From: Paludibacter sp.
GTDB taxonomy: Bacteria; Bacteroidota; Bacteroidia; Bacteroidales; Paludibacteraceae
Assembly (NCBI GenBank): GCA_031292575.1
Contig: JARLGX010000037.1
Coordinates: 1 to 64,000 of the forward strand
Length of the DNA stretch: 64,000 nt
Direction: 5' to 3'
The translations under genes were made by a program, and so were the position numbers. The notes beneath the pieces were generated by a model, which saw only the letters and a list, made by a program, of their open reading frames with translations, ran no database searches and was not told where the DNA came from. Below, piece by piece: positions 46,754 to 56,600 of this stretch; positions within the stretch are counted from its first letter, which is position 1, and each line of letters opens with the position of its first letter.

Positions 46754-47398
46754 TTATTGTTTTGTAGGTAGAAGTTCTAATTGACTGATTAACTTTTTAT
46801 TTCCTTCTTTTTTCCAAAACCAATTGTTGATTTTATAGGTTATAAAAGCACTTCCTGCACCAATAATAGCCCCGCCTAAAACATCTGTAGGATAATGCAT
46901 ACCCAAGTTCATACGCGAATATCCCACCGAGCAAGCCCACAAATAGCTCGGAGCAATAACATACCATTTAGGAAATTTCAAACTTAAAGCAGTGGCGGTG
47001 GTAAAAGCTAACGAAGTATGCCCCGATGGGAAAGAAAGCGAGGTTTCAGCTTCATAGGGGTTTATATCATTGGGATAAGTTACATAAGGTCTTGGCCTTC
47101 TTACTATATCTTTTAAACCCAATGTAAGAACGCCATCGACACCAATACTAACACCAACATATAATGCACTTTTCAATAAATCATCATCTTTATTAATCAA
47201 CGCCACAGCACCCATTATTATGGGTACTCCAATGGCTACACCGGTAGTGGTGTTCGAAATAAATTTAGAAGCCCCAATAGTTCCTGTGTTTCTGTTTATA
47301 CTTCTTAGCAGGTCAATATCTGCATTTTGAGCTGATACTTGCGTACTAAAAACAGAAAAAACACTCCAAAGCAGAATAATTGTCGTAAATTTGCGCAT
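46754..47398 (-). CDS. PAP2-family phosphatase
   Basis: A 214-aa membrane phosphatase (phosphatidic acid phosphatase type 2), likely hydrolysing undecaprenyl pyrophosphate or a lipid phosphate at the outer face of the inner membrane. A signal peptide or first helix ends near STQVSAQ. The three signature parts are KDIVRRPRPY, SFPSGHTSLAF and SRMNLGMHYPTDVLGG, giving the catalytic His pair. It is an odd insertion between pnuC and the kinase gene, on the opposite strand. TATCTTTG on the minus strand at 47417-47410 is its likely -7 box. Confidence 0.92.
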   Translation of the reverse strand: MRKFTTIILLWSVFSVFSTQVSAQNADIDLLRSINRNTGTIGASKFISNTTTGVAIGVPIIMGAVALINKDDDLLKSALYVGVSIGVDGVLTLGLKDIVRRPRPYVTYPNDINPYEAETSLSFPSGHTSLAFTTATALSLKFPKWYVIAPSYLWACSVGYSRMNLGMHYPTDVLGGAIIGAGSAFITYKINNWFWKKEGNKKLISQLELLPTKQ

Positions 47399-47409
47399 AT
47401 TTTTTTTTG

Positions 47410-47417
47410 CAAAGATA
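47410..47417 (-). promoter_or_regulatory. PAP2 gene promoter, -7 box
   Basis: Minus-strand TATCTTTG, 11 nt upstream of the PAP2 ATG. Confidence 0.45.
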
Positions 47418-47546
47418 AAAAGAATTAGTTGAATCGTTTAATTATAGAATCGTATAATTAGGTTTTAATGGATAGTCTTTCGTTTAAATTAAGACTTTCA
47501 AAAAAAAACATTTTGTTTATTCGGTTGCTGACCACTTGTTTCCTTA

Positions 47547-48068
47547 ATGTATAAAATAGCCATAATCGGACCCGAATCTACCGGTAAAACAGAATTAACC
47601 AGAGAATTAGCCAAGTATTATAAATCACTCTGGGTTCCTGAGTATGCACGTGAATATGTCGAAAAATTAACAGGGCACTACACTTTCGATGATGTTTGCA
47701 ACATTGCTTTAACCCAAATTGAAGAAGAAAAGTTTTACGAGAAACAATCAGCAATTGAGAAATTCGTTTTCTTCGACACAGATTTGATTATCACAAAGGT
47801 CTGGTTTTCTTATTGTTTCAATAGAATTCCAGATATTGTAACAGAACGAATGAAAACAAAATTTTTTGATTTATATTTGCTTTGTGCACCAGATTTGCCC
47901 TGGCAGCCCGATCCGGTAAGAGAGCATGGCGAAGACCGCGAATACTTTTTCGACTGGTATAAAAAAGAGATTGAACAAACCGGAATACCTTATGTTATTG
48001 TAAATGGAATTGGAAATCAGAGATTTCTGAATGCAATTAACGCTGTACAAACATTTAAACAAATATAA
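47547..48068 (+). CDS. NadR-like ribosylnicotinamide kinase domain protein
   Basis: A 173-aa P-loop kinase resembling the C-terminal kinase domain of NadR, which phosphorylates nicotinamide riboside to NMN. Walker A is GPESTGKTELTRELA (7-14), followed by WVPEYAREYVEKL, the segment that contacts the riboside. FFDTDLIITKVWFSYCF is Walker B, and LPWQPDPVREHGEDREYFF forms the lid. There is no adenylyltransferase domain and no DNA-binding domain, so it is a stand-alone kinase. pnuC lies nearby, making a transport-and-trap pair for NAD salvage. The cysE gene follows by 9 nt. Confidence 0.88.
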   Translation: MYKIAIIGPESTGKTELTRELAKYYKSLWVPEYAREYVEKLTGHYTFDDVCNIALTQIEEEKFYEKQSAIEKFVFFDTDLIITKVWFSYCFNRIPDIVTERMKTKFFDLYLLCAPDLPWQPDPVREHGEDREYFFDWYKKEIEQTGIPYVIVNGIGNQRFLNAINAVQTFKQI

Positions 48069-48077
48069 CCTGCTTTT

Positions 48078-48950
48078 ATGAATAAAAAACTATTAGACAC
48101 CATCAAAATTCTTTCACAAATTGAAAGTTCTAAAGATGTTTGTCACGAGCAAGGAAATAATTATGCAATGCCTTCAACTGATGTTCTTCAAGAAATAGTA
48201 GGATTAGCACGCTCCATTCTATTCCCAGGATATTTTGGAGATTCAGGGGTAAATTCTCAAACCATGATATACCACATTGGAGTAAACATTAATCGCCTGC
48301 ATTTATTACTCGCACAACAGATTAAGTCCGGAATTTGTTTCAATTGCCCAAATGAAAAAATTAATGATGTTGAGATAGACCGTATTGGGAATGAAAAAGC
48401 CACCGATTTCATTACACAATTACCCGAAATCCGCGAGAAACTGCATACGGATGTCATTGCTGCATATAATGGCGATCCGGCTGCAAAAAGTTTGGGTGAA
48501 GTGATTTTTTGCTATCCAAGCATTCGTACAATCAGTAATTACAGGATTGCACACGCACTTTTAAAATTAGACATCCCACTTATTCCACGTATAATTACAG
48601 AAATGGCTCACTCCGAAACCGGCATAGATATTCATCCGGGAGCAACAATTGGAAGCTATTTCACCATTGATCACGGAACCGGAGTTGTTATCGGCGAAAC
48701 GGCTGTTATTGGCAACAATGTGAAAATGTATCAAGGTGTTACACTCGGCGCAAAAAGTTTTCCATTAGATGAGCATGGAAATCCAATAAAGGGTAATGAC
48801 CGCCATCCGCACATTGGCAATGATGTTATCATTTATGCCAATTCCACTATTTTGGGAAATATTAAAATTGGAGATGGAGCAGTTATTGGTGGAAACCTTT
48901 GGGTAGACACCGATGTTCCGGCAGGAGCAAAACTTGCTCAAAAAAGGTAA
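48078..48950 (+). CDS. cysE: Serine O-acetyltransferase (CysE)
   Basis: Acetylates serine with acetyl-CoA, the first step to cysteine. The protein is 290 aa, with an N-terminal helical domain (~1-165) and a left-handed beta-helix of hexapeptide repeats (~180-285). The active-site His and Asp lie in YFTIDHGTGVVIGETAV and GNNVKMYQGVTLGAKSF. The N-terminal part is of the longer SATase type. It is directly downstream (9 nt) of the NadR-like kinase gene, an unrelated function, so it is probably just transcribed with it. O-acetylserine sulfhydrylase is not in the window. serA and serC elsewhere in the window would supply the serine. Confidence 0.95.
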   Translation: MNKKLLDTIKILSQIESSKDVCHEQGNNYAMPSTDVLQEIVGLARSILFPGYFGDSGVNSQTMIYHIGVNINRLHLLLAQQIKSGICFNCPNEKINDVEIDRIGNEKATDFITQLPEIREKLHTDVIAAYNGDPAAKSLGEVIFCYPSIRTISNYRIAHALLKLDIPLIPRIITEMAHSETGIDIHPGATIGSYFTIDHGTGVVIGETAVIGNNVKMYQGVTLGAKSFPLDEHGNPIKGNDRHPHIGNDVIIYANSTILGNIKIGDGAVIGGNLWVDTDVPAGAKLAQKR

Positions 48951-49042
48951 GAAAGTGAAAAGCGAATAGAAATTTTGAGATAAAAGGAATATCAGCTTAA
49001 ATATTATTAGGCAAAAACAATTGAAATATTTAAAACAATTAT

Positions 49043-50206
49043 ATGGAATTTGAAATGTTAGCGAAAACCTTTCGCGGATTAGAAGAAGTACTGGCTACCG
49101 AATTAGTAAGTATCGGTGCCAATAATGTACAACTTCAACGGAGGGCTGTGAGTTTTACCGGCGATAAAGCCATGATGTATAAAGCAAATTTATGCTGTCG
49201 TACGGCTTCACGTATTCTAAAACCAATTTTATTGTTTGATGCATCAAATCCCGATGAAGTTTACGAGCAGGTAAAAAAAATAAATTGGAGCGATTATATG
49301 ACCATCGAGAGCACTTTTGCAATCGACTCTACCATTTTTTCAGAAGAATTCCGTCATTCCAAATTCGTTGCATATCGTGTAAAAGATGCCATTGCCGATT
49401 GGTTCACCGAAAGGTTTGACAAACGACCATCGGTACGATTAGAAGGTGCACAACTGATGATTAATATTCATATTGCAGAGCATCGTTGTACTTTATCGCT
49501 GGACAGTTCGGGAGAGTCTCTCCATAAACGAGGTTATCGTGTGGCGCAAACAGAGGCTCCACTAAACGAGGCCTTAGCCGCAGGGATGTTGCTTATGGCA
49601 GGTTGGAAAGGCCAATCGAACTTTGTGGATCCTATGTGTGGTTCAGGAACGCTATTGATTGAAGCAGCTTTAATAGCCTTAAATATCCCGCCAGGAATCT
49701 ATCGTTCATCTTTCGCGTTCGAAAAATGGAATGATTTTGACGAAGAACTTTTCGACAATTTATACAACGACGATTCATACGAGCGACCTTTCAATTTTAA
49801 AATATATGGTTCGGATAATTCGCCACGCGCCATTAAAATTGCCGAACAAAATGTAAAAAGTACGGGGTTGAGCAAATATATTGAATTGCAGGTTATGCCT
49901 GTTCAAAAACTCGAAGCACCTGCTGAAAATTGCATGATTGTAACAAATCCGCCTTATGGCGAACGTATTACTTCCGACGATATTTACGGGCTCTATGCCT
50001 CACTTGGCACAACTATAAAACATAAATTTACCGGAAGCACCGCCTGGGTAATCAGTTCACACGAAGAATGTTTAGATAAAATAGGCTTAAAACCAACGGA
50101 ACGGATCCGTCTTTTGAACGGCTCACTCGATTGTTGGTACTGTCGTTACGATATTTTTGCCGGAAAACGGAATGATTTTGTGGCTAAACGGAATGGGAAT
50201 GTATAA
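49043..50206 (+). CDS. THUMP-domain 23S rRNA/tRNA guanine-N2 methyltransferase (RlmL N-terminal-like)
   Basis: A 387-aa SAM-dependent methyltransferase. The N-terminus (~1-160) is a THUMP RNA-binding domain (MEFEMLAKTFRGLEEVLATEL). The Rossmann methyltransferase has FVDPMCGSGTLLIEAALIA and the catalytic motif NPPYGER near residue 306. This equals the N-terminal half of E. coli RlmL/RlmK (m2G2445 of 23S rRNA), without the C-terminal m7G half. The same build occurs in tRNA m2G enzymes such as Trm14, so the exact site is open. Start MEFEMLAKTF is supported by family alignment. No obvious promoter lies in the short upstream gap. Confidence 0.9.
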   Translation: MEFEMLAKTFRGLEEVLATELVSIGANNVQLQRRAVSFTGDKAMMYKANLCCRTASRILKPILLFDASNPDEVYEQVKKINWSDYMTIESTFAIDSTIFSEEFRHSKFVAYRVKDAIADWFTERFDKRPSVRLEGAQLMINIHIAEHRCTLSLDSSGESLHKRGYRVAQTEAPLNEALAAGMLLMAGWKGQSNFVDPMCGSGTLLIEAALIALNIPPGIYRSSFAFEKWNDFDEELFDNLYNDDSYERPFNFKIYGSDNSPRAIKIAEQNVKSTGLSKYIELQVMPVQKLEAPAENCMIVTNPPYGERITSDDIYGLYASLGTTIKHKFTGSTAWVISSHEECLDKIGLKPTERIRLLNGSLDCWYCRYDIFAGKRNDFVAKRNGNV

Positions 50207-50305
50207 TTCATTTTGTGAATTATACATTTTATTCTAAGCAAGACTTTGAAATACAAACCTTTTCGATTGTCAACTGTGAATTATTAATTATTAATTGAAT
50301 ATCAG

Positions 50306-50336
50306 TTTGTCAGTTCAAAAAAATACCTTACTTTTG
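50306..50336 (+). promoter_or_regulatory. tRNA-Leu promoter (-33 TTTG, -7 TACTTTTG)
   Basis: TTTG at 50306-50309 and TACTTTTG at 50329-50336 are separated by 19 nt, a near-perfect Bacteroidota promoter. The tRNA begins 11 nt after the -7 box. Confidence 0.8.
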
Positions 50337-50346
50337 CACCGCAATT

Positions 50347-50430
50347 GCCCAGATGGCGGAATTGGTAGACGCGCTGGTCTCAAACACCAGTGGATTCACT
50401 TCCATGCCGGTTCGATCCCGGCTCTGGGTA
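50347..50430 (+). tRNA. tRNA-Leu (anticodon CAA)
   Basis: An 84-nt class II tRNA that decodes UUG. The acceptor GCCCAGA pairs with TCTGGGT and the discriminator is A; CCA is not encoded. The anticodon stem is CTGGT/ACCAG around loop CTCAAAC, giving anticodon CAA at 50381-50383. A long variable arm (TGGA..TCCA) and T arm GCCGG-TTCGATC-CCGGC complete the fold. Its own promoter is at 50306-50336 and a terminator follows. Confidence 0.97.
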
Positions 50431-50433
50431 CGG

Positions 50434-50477
50434 AAAAAGGAACTAAACTGTTAAAAGCGGTTTGGGTCCTTTTTTTA
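50434..50477 (+). terminator. Terminator of tRNA-Leu
   Basis: AAAAAGGAACTAAAC pairs, with two mismatched positions, with GTTTGGGTCCTTTTT, and is followed by a T run. Confidence 0.75.
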
Positions 50478-50555
50478 TTTGCTTAAATATTTGAAAATCA
50501 ATCTTAAGTTGTGCTAAATTTAATAGGGTGGTACAATTATAGATGCTTATCGTCT

Positions 50556-50563
50556 TATCTTTG
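50556..50563 (+). promoter_or_regulatory. -7 box of the efflux operon head gene
   Basis: TATCTTTG, 9 nt before the ATG at 50572. The -33 element is not clear. Confidence 0.45.
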
Positions 50564-50571
50564 CAAACGAA

Positions 50572-50979
50572 ATGAAAATCATTATCAAAAATATCGCCAG
50601 CAGATTCTTAATCTTATTTCTTGTTGTTCAGACATTTAATCTGAGCATAAATTCTCTTGACTTTTATACTCCCATACGAACAACAAATTCGGTTCAGGGG
50701 CAACAGGATTATGTTGATTCAATGATTGAATTTTTGGTAGAGAATGTGATGGGATTCTCAAAAAATACTTTCCGCGACAAAGCTAACGTTGATAATTTTT
50801 CCAAGCAACAACAAAATATTGCCCATTTCGACTTACAATGGTTTCCAAAATCAGTGATAATCACCGACCTCGAAGCCATTCAAAAACGACTTACCTATAT
50901 CATTCCAAAAAAAGAAACTCTTGTCAATCTTTATTGCAAAGAAGTTCGTCCAAATCCACCTCAGTTTCTGTTAGTTTAA
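50572..50979 (+). CDS. Small exported protein upstream of the metal-efflux operon
   Basis: A 135-aa protein with a signal peptide (ASRFLILFLVVQTFNLSINS). I do not recognise a named domain. The mature part has SLDFYTPIRTT, then a Val/Met-rich helix (DSMIEFLVENVMGFS) and ends EVRPNPPQFLLV with a Pro-Pro near the C-terminus. I recall similar small secreted proteins in front of metal RND pumps in other Bacteroidota, but cannot prove homology from memory. There are almost no Cys or His residues (one of each), so direct metal binding is not obvious. It precedes czcC by 245 nt, and a TATCTTTG box begins 16 nt before its ATG. Confidence 0.6.
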   Translation: MKIIIKNIASRFLILFLVVQTFNLSINSLDFYTPIRTTNSVQGQQDYVDSMIEFLVENVMGFSKNTFRDKANVDNFSKQQQNIAHFDLQWFPKSVIITDLEAIQKRLTYIIPKKETLVNLYCKEVRPNPPQFLLV

Positions 50980-51224
50980 TTCAAAATTAAACTGCGCTCT
51001 ATTTTTGAAATTTATCAGGCATTTTATTGGCTGTATATACAACCATTATGCAATTGTGAACACAAGTTAAGTTTATTTGTTATAGTAGTTTTCAAGCACA
51101 TATAACCTAATGACTTAGTCACTTTATTGAATCGTATCTTTCAAAATAGCAGCAGTTCATATACCAAACACTTCCTTCATAAACAAGGGAAATCAATTAT
51201 TATAAACCTAATTCGAAAATAATA

Positions 51225-52517
51225 ATGCAAAGATTTATAAAATCTGCAATTATTGCGTTGTGCCTGTTGTTACTGACAACAGTTGCCAAATCGCAATCGT
51301 ACGCGGGTATCGAACCCGATACCTTAAGAATGAAATTAGACAGTGTGGAACATGTCTTTTTGAGAAAAAACCTAATGTTATTGGCCCAACGCTACAACAT
51401 TGATGCTCAAAATGCACTTGTTGCTCAAGCAAAGTTGTTTCCAAATCCTAATCTGAATTTTGGAACAACACTTTACCAATCGGTTACAAAACAATTTTTT
51501 CCAATAGGTAAGGATGGAGAAATTTCTGTAGGACTGTCGCAGGTTATTATGCTTGCAGGAAAGCATAATAAACAAGTACAAATGGCTCAAACCAATGCAG
51601 CCCTTTCGGAGTATCAGTTTTACGATTTGCTCAGGACATTGAAACACACCTTGAGAACTGACTTTTTCAACATTCATTTTCTCTTGCAATCAGCCAAAGT
51701 ATATGATACGGAAATAGCTGCATTACAACAAGTAACCAATGCTTTTGCCCAACAAAACGGGAAAGGTTATATTTCGGAAAAAGAAGTGATTCGTGTAAAA
51801 GCACAGTTATACAACTTGCAAAGCGAATACAATGACTTTAAAAGTCAGATAAACGATGTGCAAAGTGAGCTTCGGGTATTATTGCAAATGAGCAATGTTT
51901 TTGTTGTTCCCGATGTAGATTCTAACACTTTGAATCAGCTTAATCCAATGAAATATCCGTTGGCAGCCATCATTGATTCGGCTTATGTCACCCGTCCCGA
52001 TTTGAAAATTGCCAAACTTAACACTGATCTTAGTGCACAAAACTATAAGTTGCAAAAAGCAATGGCTGTTCCCGATCTGACTGTTCAGTTAGGTTATGAC
52101 CAACAAGGAAGTTACATCAATAACCTTACTACTTTAGGATTTGGCATTGATCTTCCGTTTCTGAACCGCAACCAGGGAAACATCAAATCTGCCAAAGCAT
52201 TAATCAAATATAACCAGGCAACATTCGATGCTACACGTGCAGGTATCGATGAACAGATTTACAACGCCCTGAAAAAGGCAATGGACGATGACAAACTCTT
52301 GAAAAGCCGCGATGCTTCGTTTGAAACAGATTTCACACGTTTGCAGGGTGAAGTGCTGAAGAACTATCAGGTAAGGAATATCAGTTTGCTCGATTTTCTT
52401 GACTTTTATGATTCGTATAAGCAAAACTCATTACAAATTAACTCGATAAAATTCAACAGAGTAAGTGCATTCGAAGATTTAAATTTCTATACCGGTGTTG
52501 ATTATTTTAAAAACTAA
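51225..52517 (+). CDS. TolC-family outer-membrane efflux protein (CzcC-like)
   Basis: A 430-aa outer-membrane factor for the RND pump downstream. A signal peptide ends at KSQS (~24). The mature protein has two related halves rich in alpha-helical coiled coil, such as NIDAQNALVAQAKLFPNPNL and the AKALIKYNQATFDATRAGID part, characteristic of TolC/CusC/CzcC. It forms the trimeric channel across the outer membrane and periplasm. It is the first of three tightly spaced genes (12 and 11 nt gaps) with adaptor and pump. The 245-nt gap upstream shows no obvious regulator site. Confidence 0.92.
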   Translation: MQRFIKSAIIALCLLLLTTVAKSQSYAGIEPDTLRMKLDSVEHVFLRKNLMLLAQRYNIDAQNALVAQAKLFPNPNLNFGTTLYQSVTKQFFPIGKDGEISVGLSQVIMLAGKHNKQVQMAQTNAALSEYQFYDLLRTLKHTLRTDFFNIHFLLQSAKVYDTEIAALQQVTNAFAQQNGKGYISEKEVIRVKAQLYNLQSEYNDFKSQINDVQSELRVLLQMSNVFVVPDVDSNTLNQLNPMKYPLAAIIDSAYVTRPDLKIAKLNTDLSAQNYKLQKAMAVPDLTVQLGYDQQGSYINNLTTLGFGIDLPFLNRNQGNIKSAKALIKYNQATFDATRAGIDEQIYNALKKAMDDDKLLKSRDASFETDFTRLQGEVLKNYQVRNISLLDFLDFYDSYKQNSLQINSIKFNRVSAFEDLNFYTGVDYFKN

Positions 52518-52529
52518 AACTTTCTACAA

Positions 52530-53636
52530 ATGAAAAAGATAAATTCAATCTCAATTACATTCGCGGTAATTCTTTTTACAGTTGCCCTTTTCAATCAGTC
52601 ATGCAAAAAAGCCAATGCAAGTCCGGATGCTGATAACTCAAAATATGTGCTGCCCGATTCGTTGGTCAGAACGTTGAAGTTCGACACCATTCAGGACTGT
52701 CAGATTACCAACACGATAACAATTTCCGGAAAAGTTTCGTTTAACGACGATCATGTTGTAAAGATATACCCAATGGTGAGTGGAGTCATCCAAAACATGT
52801 CGGTAATGCTGGGCGATTATGTTCAAAAAGGTCAGATTTTGGCGGTAATTAAGAGTTCCGAAATGGCCGGTTACAGCAACGATTTGGTCAATGCCGAAAG
52901 CAATTTGCGTGTAGCCAATAAAAACATGGATGCTACACAGGATATGTTTAAAAGCGGATTGGCTTCACAAAAAGATTTGTTGACAGCACAAGCAGCTCAG
53001 GAACAAGCACAATCTGAGTTGAGCCGTGTAAAAAGAGTTTTGCATATTAATGGTGGAAATACGAATGGCGATTATGTTGTTCGTGCACCAATAGCAGGTT
53101 TTGTAGTGGAAAAACTTGCCACGAACGATATGTCTATCCGCCCCGATAATAGTACCAATCTTTTTACCATTTCCGATTTGAAGAGTGTATGGATTATTGC
53201 CAATGTGTATGAATCAAACATTAGTATGGTACATTTAAATGACGCAGTGGATGTGACCACCCTATCTTATCCCGATAAAATATTCAGAGGTAAGGTAGAC
53301 AAAATTATGAATGTTCTTGACCCAACCAATAAAGTAATGAAGGTTCGTATCGATTTGCCAAATCCCGGATATTTGCTGAAACCGGAAATGTTTGCCAACG
53401 TAAAAATTACCAACGAAGGTAATCGTACTGCTAAGTGCATCTCTTCTTCGGCCATTGTATTTGATCACAGTCAGAATTATATCATGGTTTATCATTCCAG
53501 CTCCGATATAAAAATTGTACCGGTGGAAGTAATTAATTCTATTGGAGACAGAACCTATATTTCGGGTGATGTCAAAGTTGGCGATAAAATAATTGCCTCA
53601 CAATCCATTCTTATTTACAATGCCCTGAATAATTAA
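52530..53636 (+). CDS. RND efflux periplasmic adaptor (CzcB-like), lipoprotein
   Basis: A 368-aa membrane fusion protein linking pump and TolC channel. The N-terminus MKKINSISIT...FNQSC has a lipobox with Cys25. The order is typical: beta-barrel/lipoyl parts around VKIYPMVSGVIQNMSVMLGDYVQKG, then a coiled-coil hairpin (GYSNDLVNAESNLRVANKNM...AQEQAQSELSRV) and GDYVVRAPIAGFVVEKLATN as the second lipoyl half. There is no Met- or His-rich metal-binding tail. It lies between czcC and czcA. Confidence 0.93.
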   Translation: MKKINSISITFAVILFTVALFNQSCKKANASPDADNSKYVLPDSLVRTLKFDTIQDCQITNTITISGKVSFNDDHVVKIYPMVSGVIQNMSVMLGDYVQKGQILAVIKSSEMAGYSNDLVNAESNLRVANKNMDATQDMFKSGLASQKDLLTAQAAQEQAQSELSRVKRVLHINGGNTNGDYVVRAPIAGFVVEKLATNDMSIRPDNSTNLFTISDLKSVWIIANVYESNISMVHLNDAVDVTTLSYPDKIFRGKVDKIMNVLDPTNKVMKVRIDLPNPGYLLKPEMFANVKITNEGNRTAKCISSSAIVFDHSQNYIMVYHSSSDIKIVPVEVINSIGDRTYISGDVKVGDKIIASQSILIYNALNN

Positions 53637-53647
53637 TTCGTAATTGT

Positions 53648-56600
53648 ATGAACAAGCTATTAAAAAACATAATATCCTTCTCGCTGAAGAATTATTATTT
53701 CATCCTTATGGCTACGGGTGTGTTGCTGATTGCCGGAATAATTACTTTCAAGAATATGCCTATCGAAGCATTTCCCGATGTAACCAATACCGAAATAAGT
53801 ATTATTACACAATGGCCGGGACGCAGTGCTGAAGAAGTTGAAAAATTTGTGACAACTCCCATCGAAATTGCCATGAATCCGGTGCAGAAGAAAGTGAGTC
53901 TTCGCTCTACAAGTATCTTTGGGTTATCGTTCATTAAACTTGTATTCGAAGATGGTGTAGTGGATAAAGATGCCCGCGTACAAGTGACTAATTTATTGTC
54001 AAATGCCGATTTACCCGATGGTGTACAGCCTTCGGTACAGCCACCGACCGGACCAACAGGTGAAATTTTCCGATACACTTTAAGAAGCACTTTTCGGGAT
54101 CAAAGGGAGTTAAAAACAATGCAAGATTGGGTTATCGACCGGCAATTACGAGCTGTACCGGGCGTTGCCGATGTGGTAAGTTTTGGAGGAATGGTAAAAA
54201 CTTACGAAATTAGAGTTGACCCCGGAAAACTGGCTACGCTAGGCATTACTCCATTAGATTTGTACACAGCCATTAGTAAAAGTAATGTTAACATTGGTGG
54301 TGATATTATCAACAAGAATAATCAGGCCTATGTGGTACGTGGAATCGGGCTGTTAAACAACATCAATGAAATCAAAAACGTGGTAGTTCAGAATATCAAC
54401 GGTATTCCCGTATTGGTAAAAGATGTTGCCGATGTTGAAGTTTCCAACCTTCCTCGCTTGGGTTTGGTTGGACGGTCAGATGCCATTTTTGATGACAAAG
54501 GAAAACGGACAATTACCAACGAAGATGATGTGGTAGAAGCTATCGTTGTTATGCGAAAAGGAGAAAATCCGTCGGAAGTCATTCAGGCCGTGAAAGAGAA
54601 AATTGATGATATAAACAATCGTGTTTTGCCCCATGACACGAAGATTGTACCCTATTACAATCGCGAGAATCTGATTAGCTTTGCTACCAGCACCGTATTA
54701 CATAACCTTTTTGAAGGAATATTGCTGGTAACGCTGATTGTATCATTGTTTATGTTCAACTGGCGAACCACACTGATTGTGTCCATCATTATACCATTGT
54801 CGTTGCTTTTTGCATTTATCTGTCTGAATTTGATGGGAATGAGTGCTAATTTACTGTCGCTCGGGGCTGTCGATTTCGGGATAATAATAGATGGGGCCGT
54901 GGTGATGGTCGAAGGGCTTTTTGTTGTGCTCGACCAAAAAGCGAAAGAAGTGGGCATGTTGCGGTTCAATAAGATGACTAAGACCGGACTGATAAAACGG
55001 GATGGAGCCCGACTTGGAAAATCAATTTTCTTTTCGAAACTTATTATTATTACCGGACTTTTGCCAATTTTTGCGTTCCAGAAAGTGGAAGGCAAGATGT
55101 TTTCACCTTTGGCATACACGCTTGGTTTTGCATTGTTGGGAGCATTGATCACAACGCTGACTTTAGTACCTGTACTGATAAAACTTTTGTTGAAAGAAAA
55201 CGTGAAAGAAAAACATAATCCTATCGTGCATTTCCTTACTGAAAAATTGATGCGTGGATTTGATTTTACTTACAGTCATAAAAGACCTACGTTAACCGGA
55301 GCATTCATCATTATTGTTATCGGATTATTCTCTTTCAACTTCTTAGGGTCCGAATTCTTACCCGAGATTAACGAAGGTGCCATTTGGCTGCGCGCACAAT
55401 TGCCTTATTCTGTTTCGCTGGATAAATCTATCGAAGTTTCTAAACAAATCAGGGCTGCGGTGATGAAGTTTCCACAAGTGCAGAATGTTGTTTCACAAAC
55501 CGGTCGACCGGATGATGGAACCGATGTAGCCGGATTTTACAACAACGAATTTGATATTTCTTTAGCTCCCGAATCGGATTGGAAACCTAAAATATCCAAG
55601 GAAGAACTGATTGATGCTATGAATAAAAAGCTTTCGGTCATTCCCGGCGTTGACTTCAACTTTTCACAACCAATTACCGACAACATAGAAGAAGCGGTGT
55701 CGGGTGTAAAAGGATCTATTTGTGTGAAGATATTTGGAGACTCGCTGGATTATATGGAAAGTAAGTCGGACGAAGTATGCAACATACTCAGGAAAGTAAG
55801 GGGAATTTCCGATTTGGGTGTAATCAGGAACATTGGACAACCCGAACTGGACATTGATTTGAATCAGGAGAAGATGGCATTCTACGGAGTTTCAACTGCC
55901 GATGCCAATGCTGTAATTGAAATGGCAATCGGTGGAAAAGTGGCTTCAACTTTATATGAAGGTATCGAGAAGTTTGATATTCGCATTCGTTTTCCGGAGA
56001 AATACCGCAACACAGTGGATAAAATTGGTGAACTGATGGTTCCCACTTCGAGCGGATCGAAAGTCCCGATTAAGGAAATAGCAGAAATTACTACGAAAAC
56101 CGGTCCTTGTTTGATTTTCAGGGATGCTAATCGAAGATATTCTGCCGTTAAGTTTTCCGTTCGCGACCGCGATATGGGAAGTGCTGTGAAAGAAGCTCAG
56201 AAAAAGGTAAATGACGTTGTCAAATTGAAAAAAGGTTATGATATGGTTTGGCAGGGAGATTTTGAAAACCAGCAACGGGCTGTGAAACGCCTTACTCAGG
56301 TTGTTCCATTGAGTTTAATCCTAATTTTCCTCTTGCTCTTTATCATGTTTGGAAACATGAAAGATGCAGGATTGGTATTTCTAAATGTGCCCTTTGCAAT
56401 AGTGGGTGGAATCACGGTGCTGTTACTTACCGGAACCAACTTCAGTATATCTGCCGGCATTGGGTTTATTGCCTTGTTTGGTATTTGTATCCTGAGCGGA
56501 GTACTGTTGATTAGTGCTTTTAAAGATAACATTGAACGACTGAAAGGAGAAAAAAATCTGTTGCAAATATCCATTCGATTGGGCGTTCGAACCATGATAC

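Noticed and set aside
50295-50486. A 63-residue frame through the tRNA-Leu gene
   Set aside because: It is the tRNA and its terminator read as protein.
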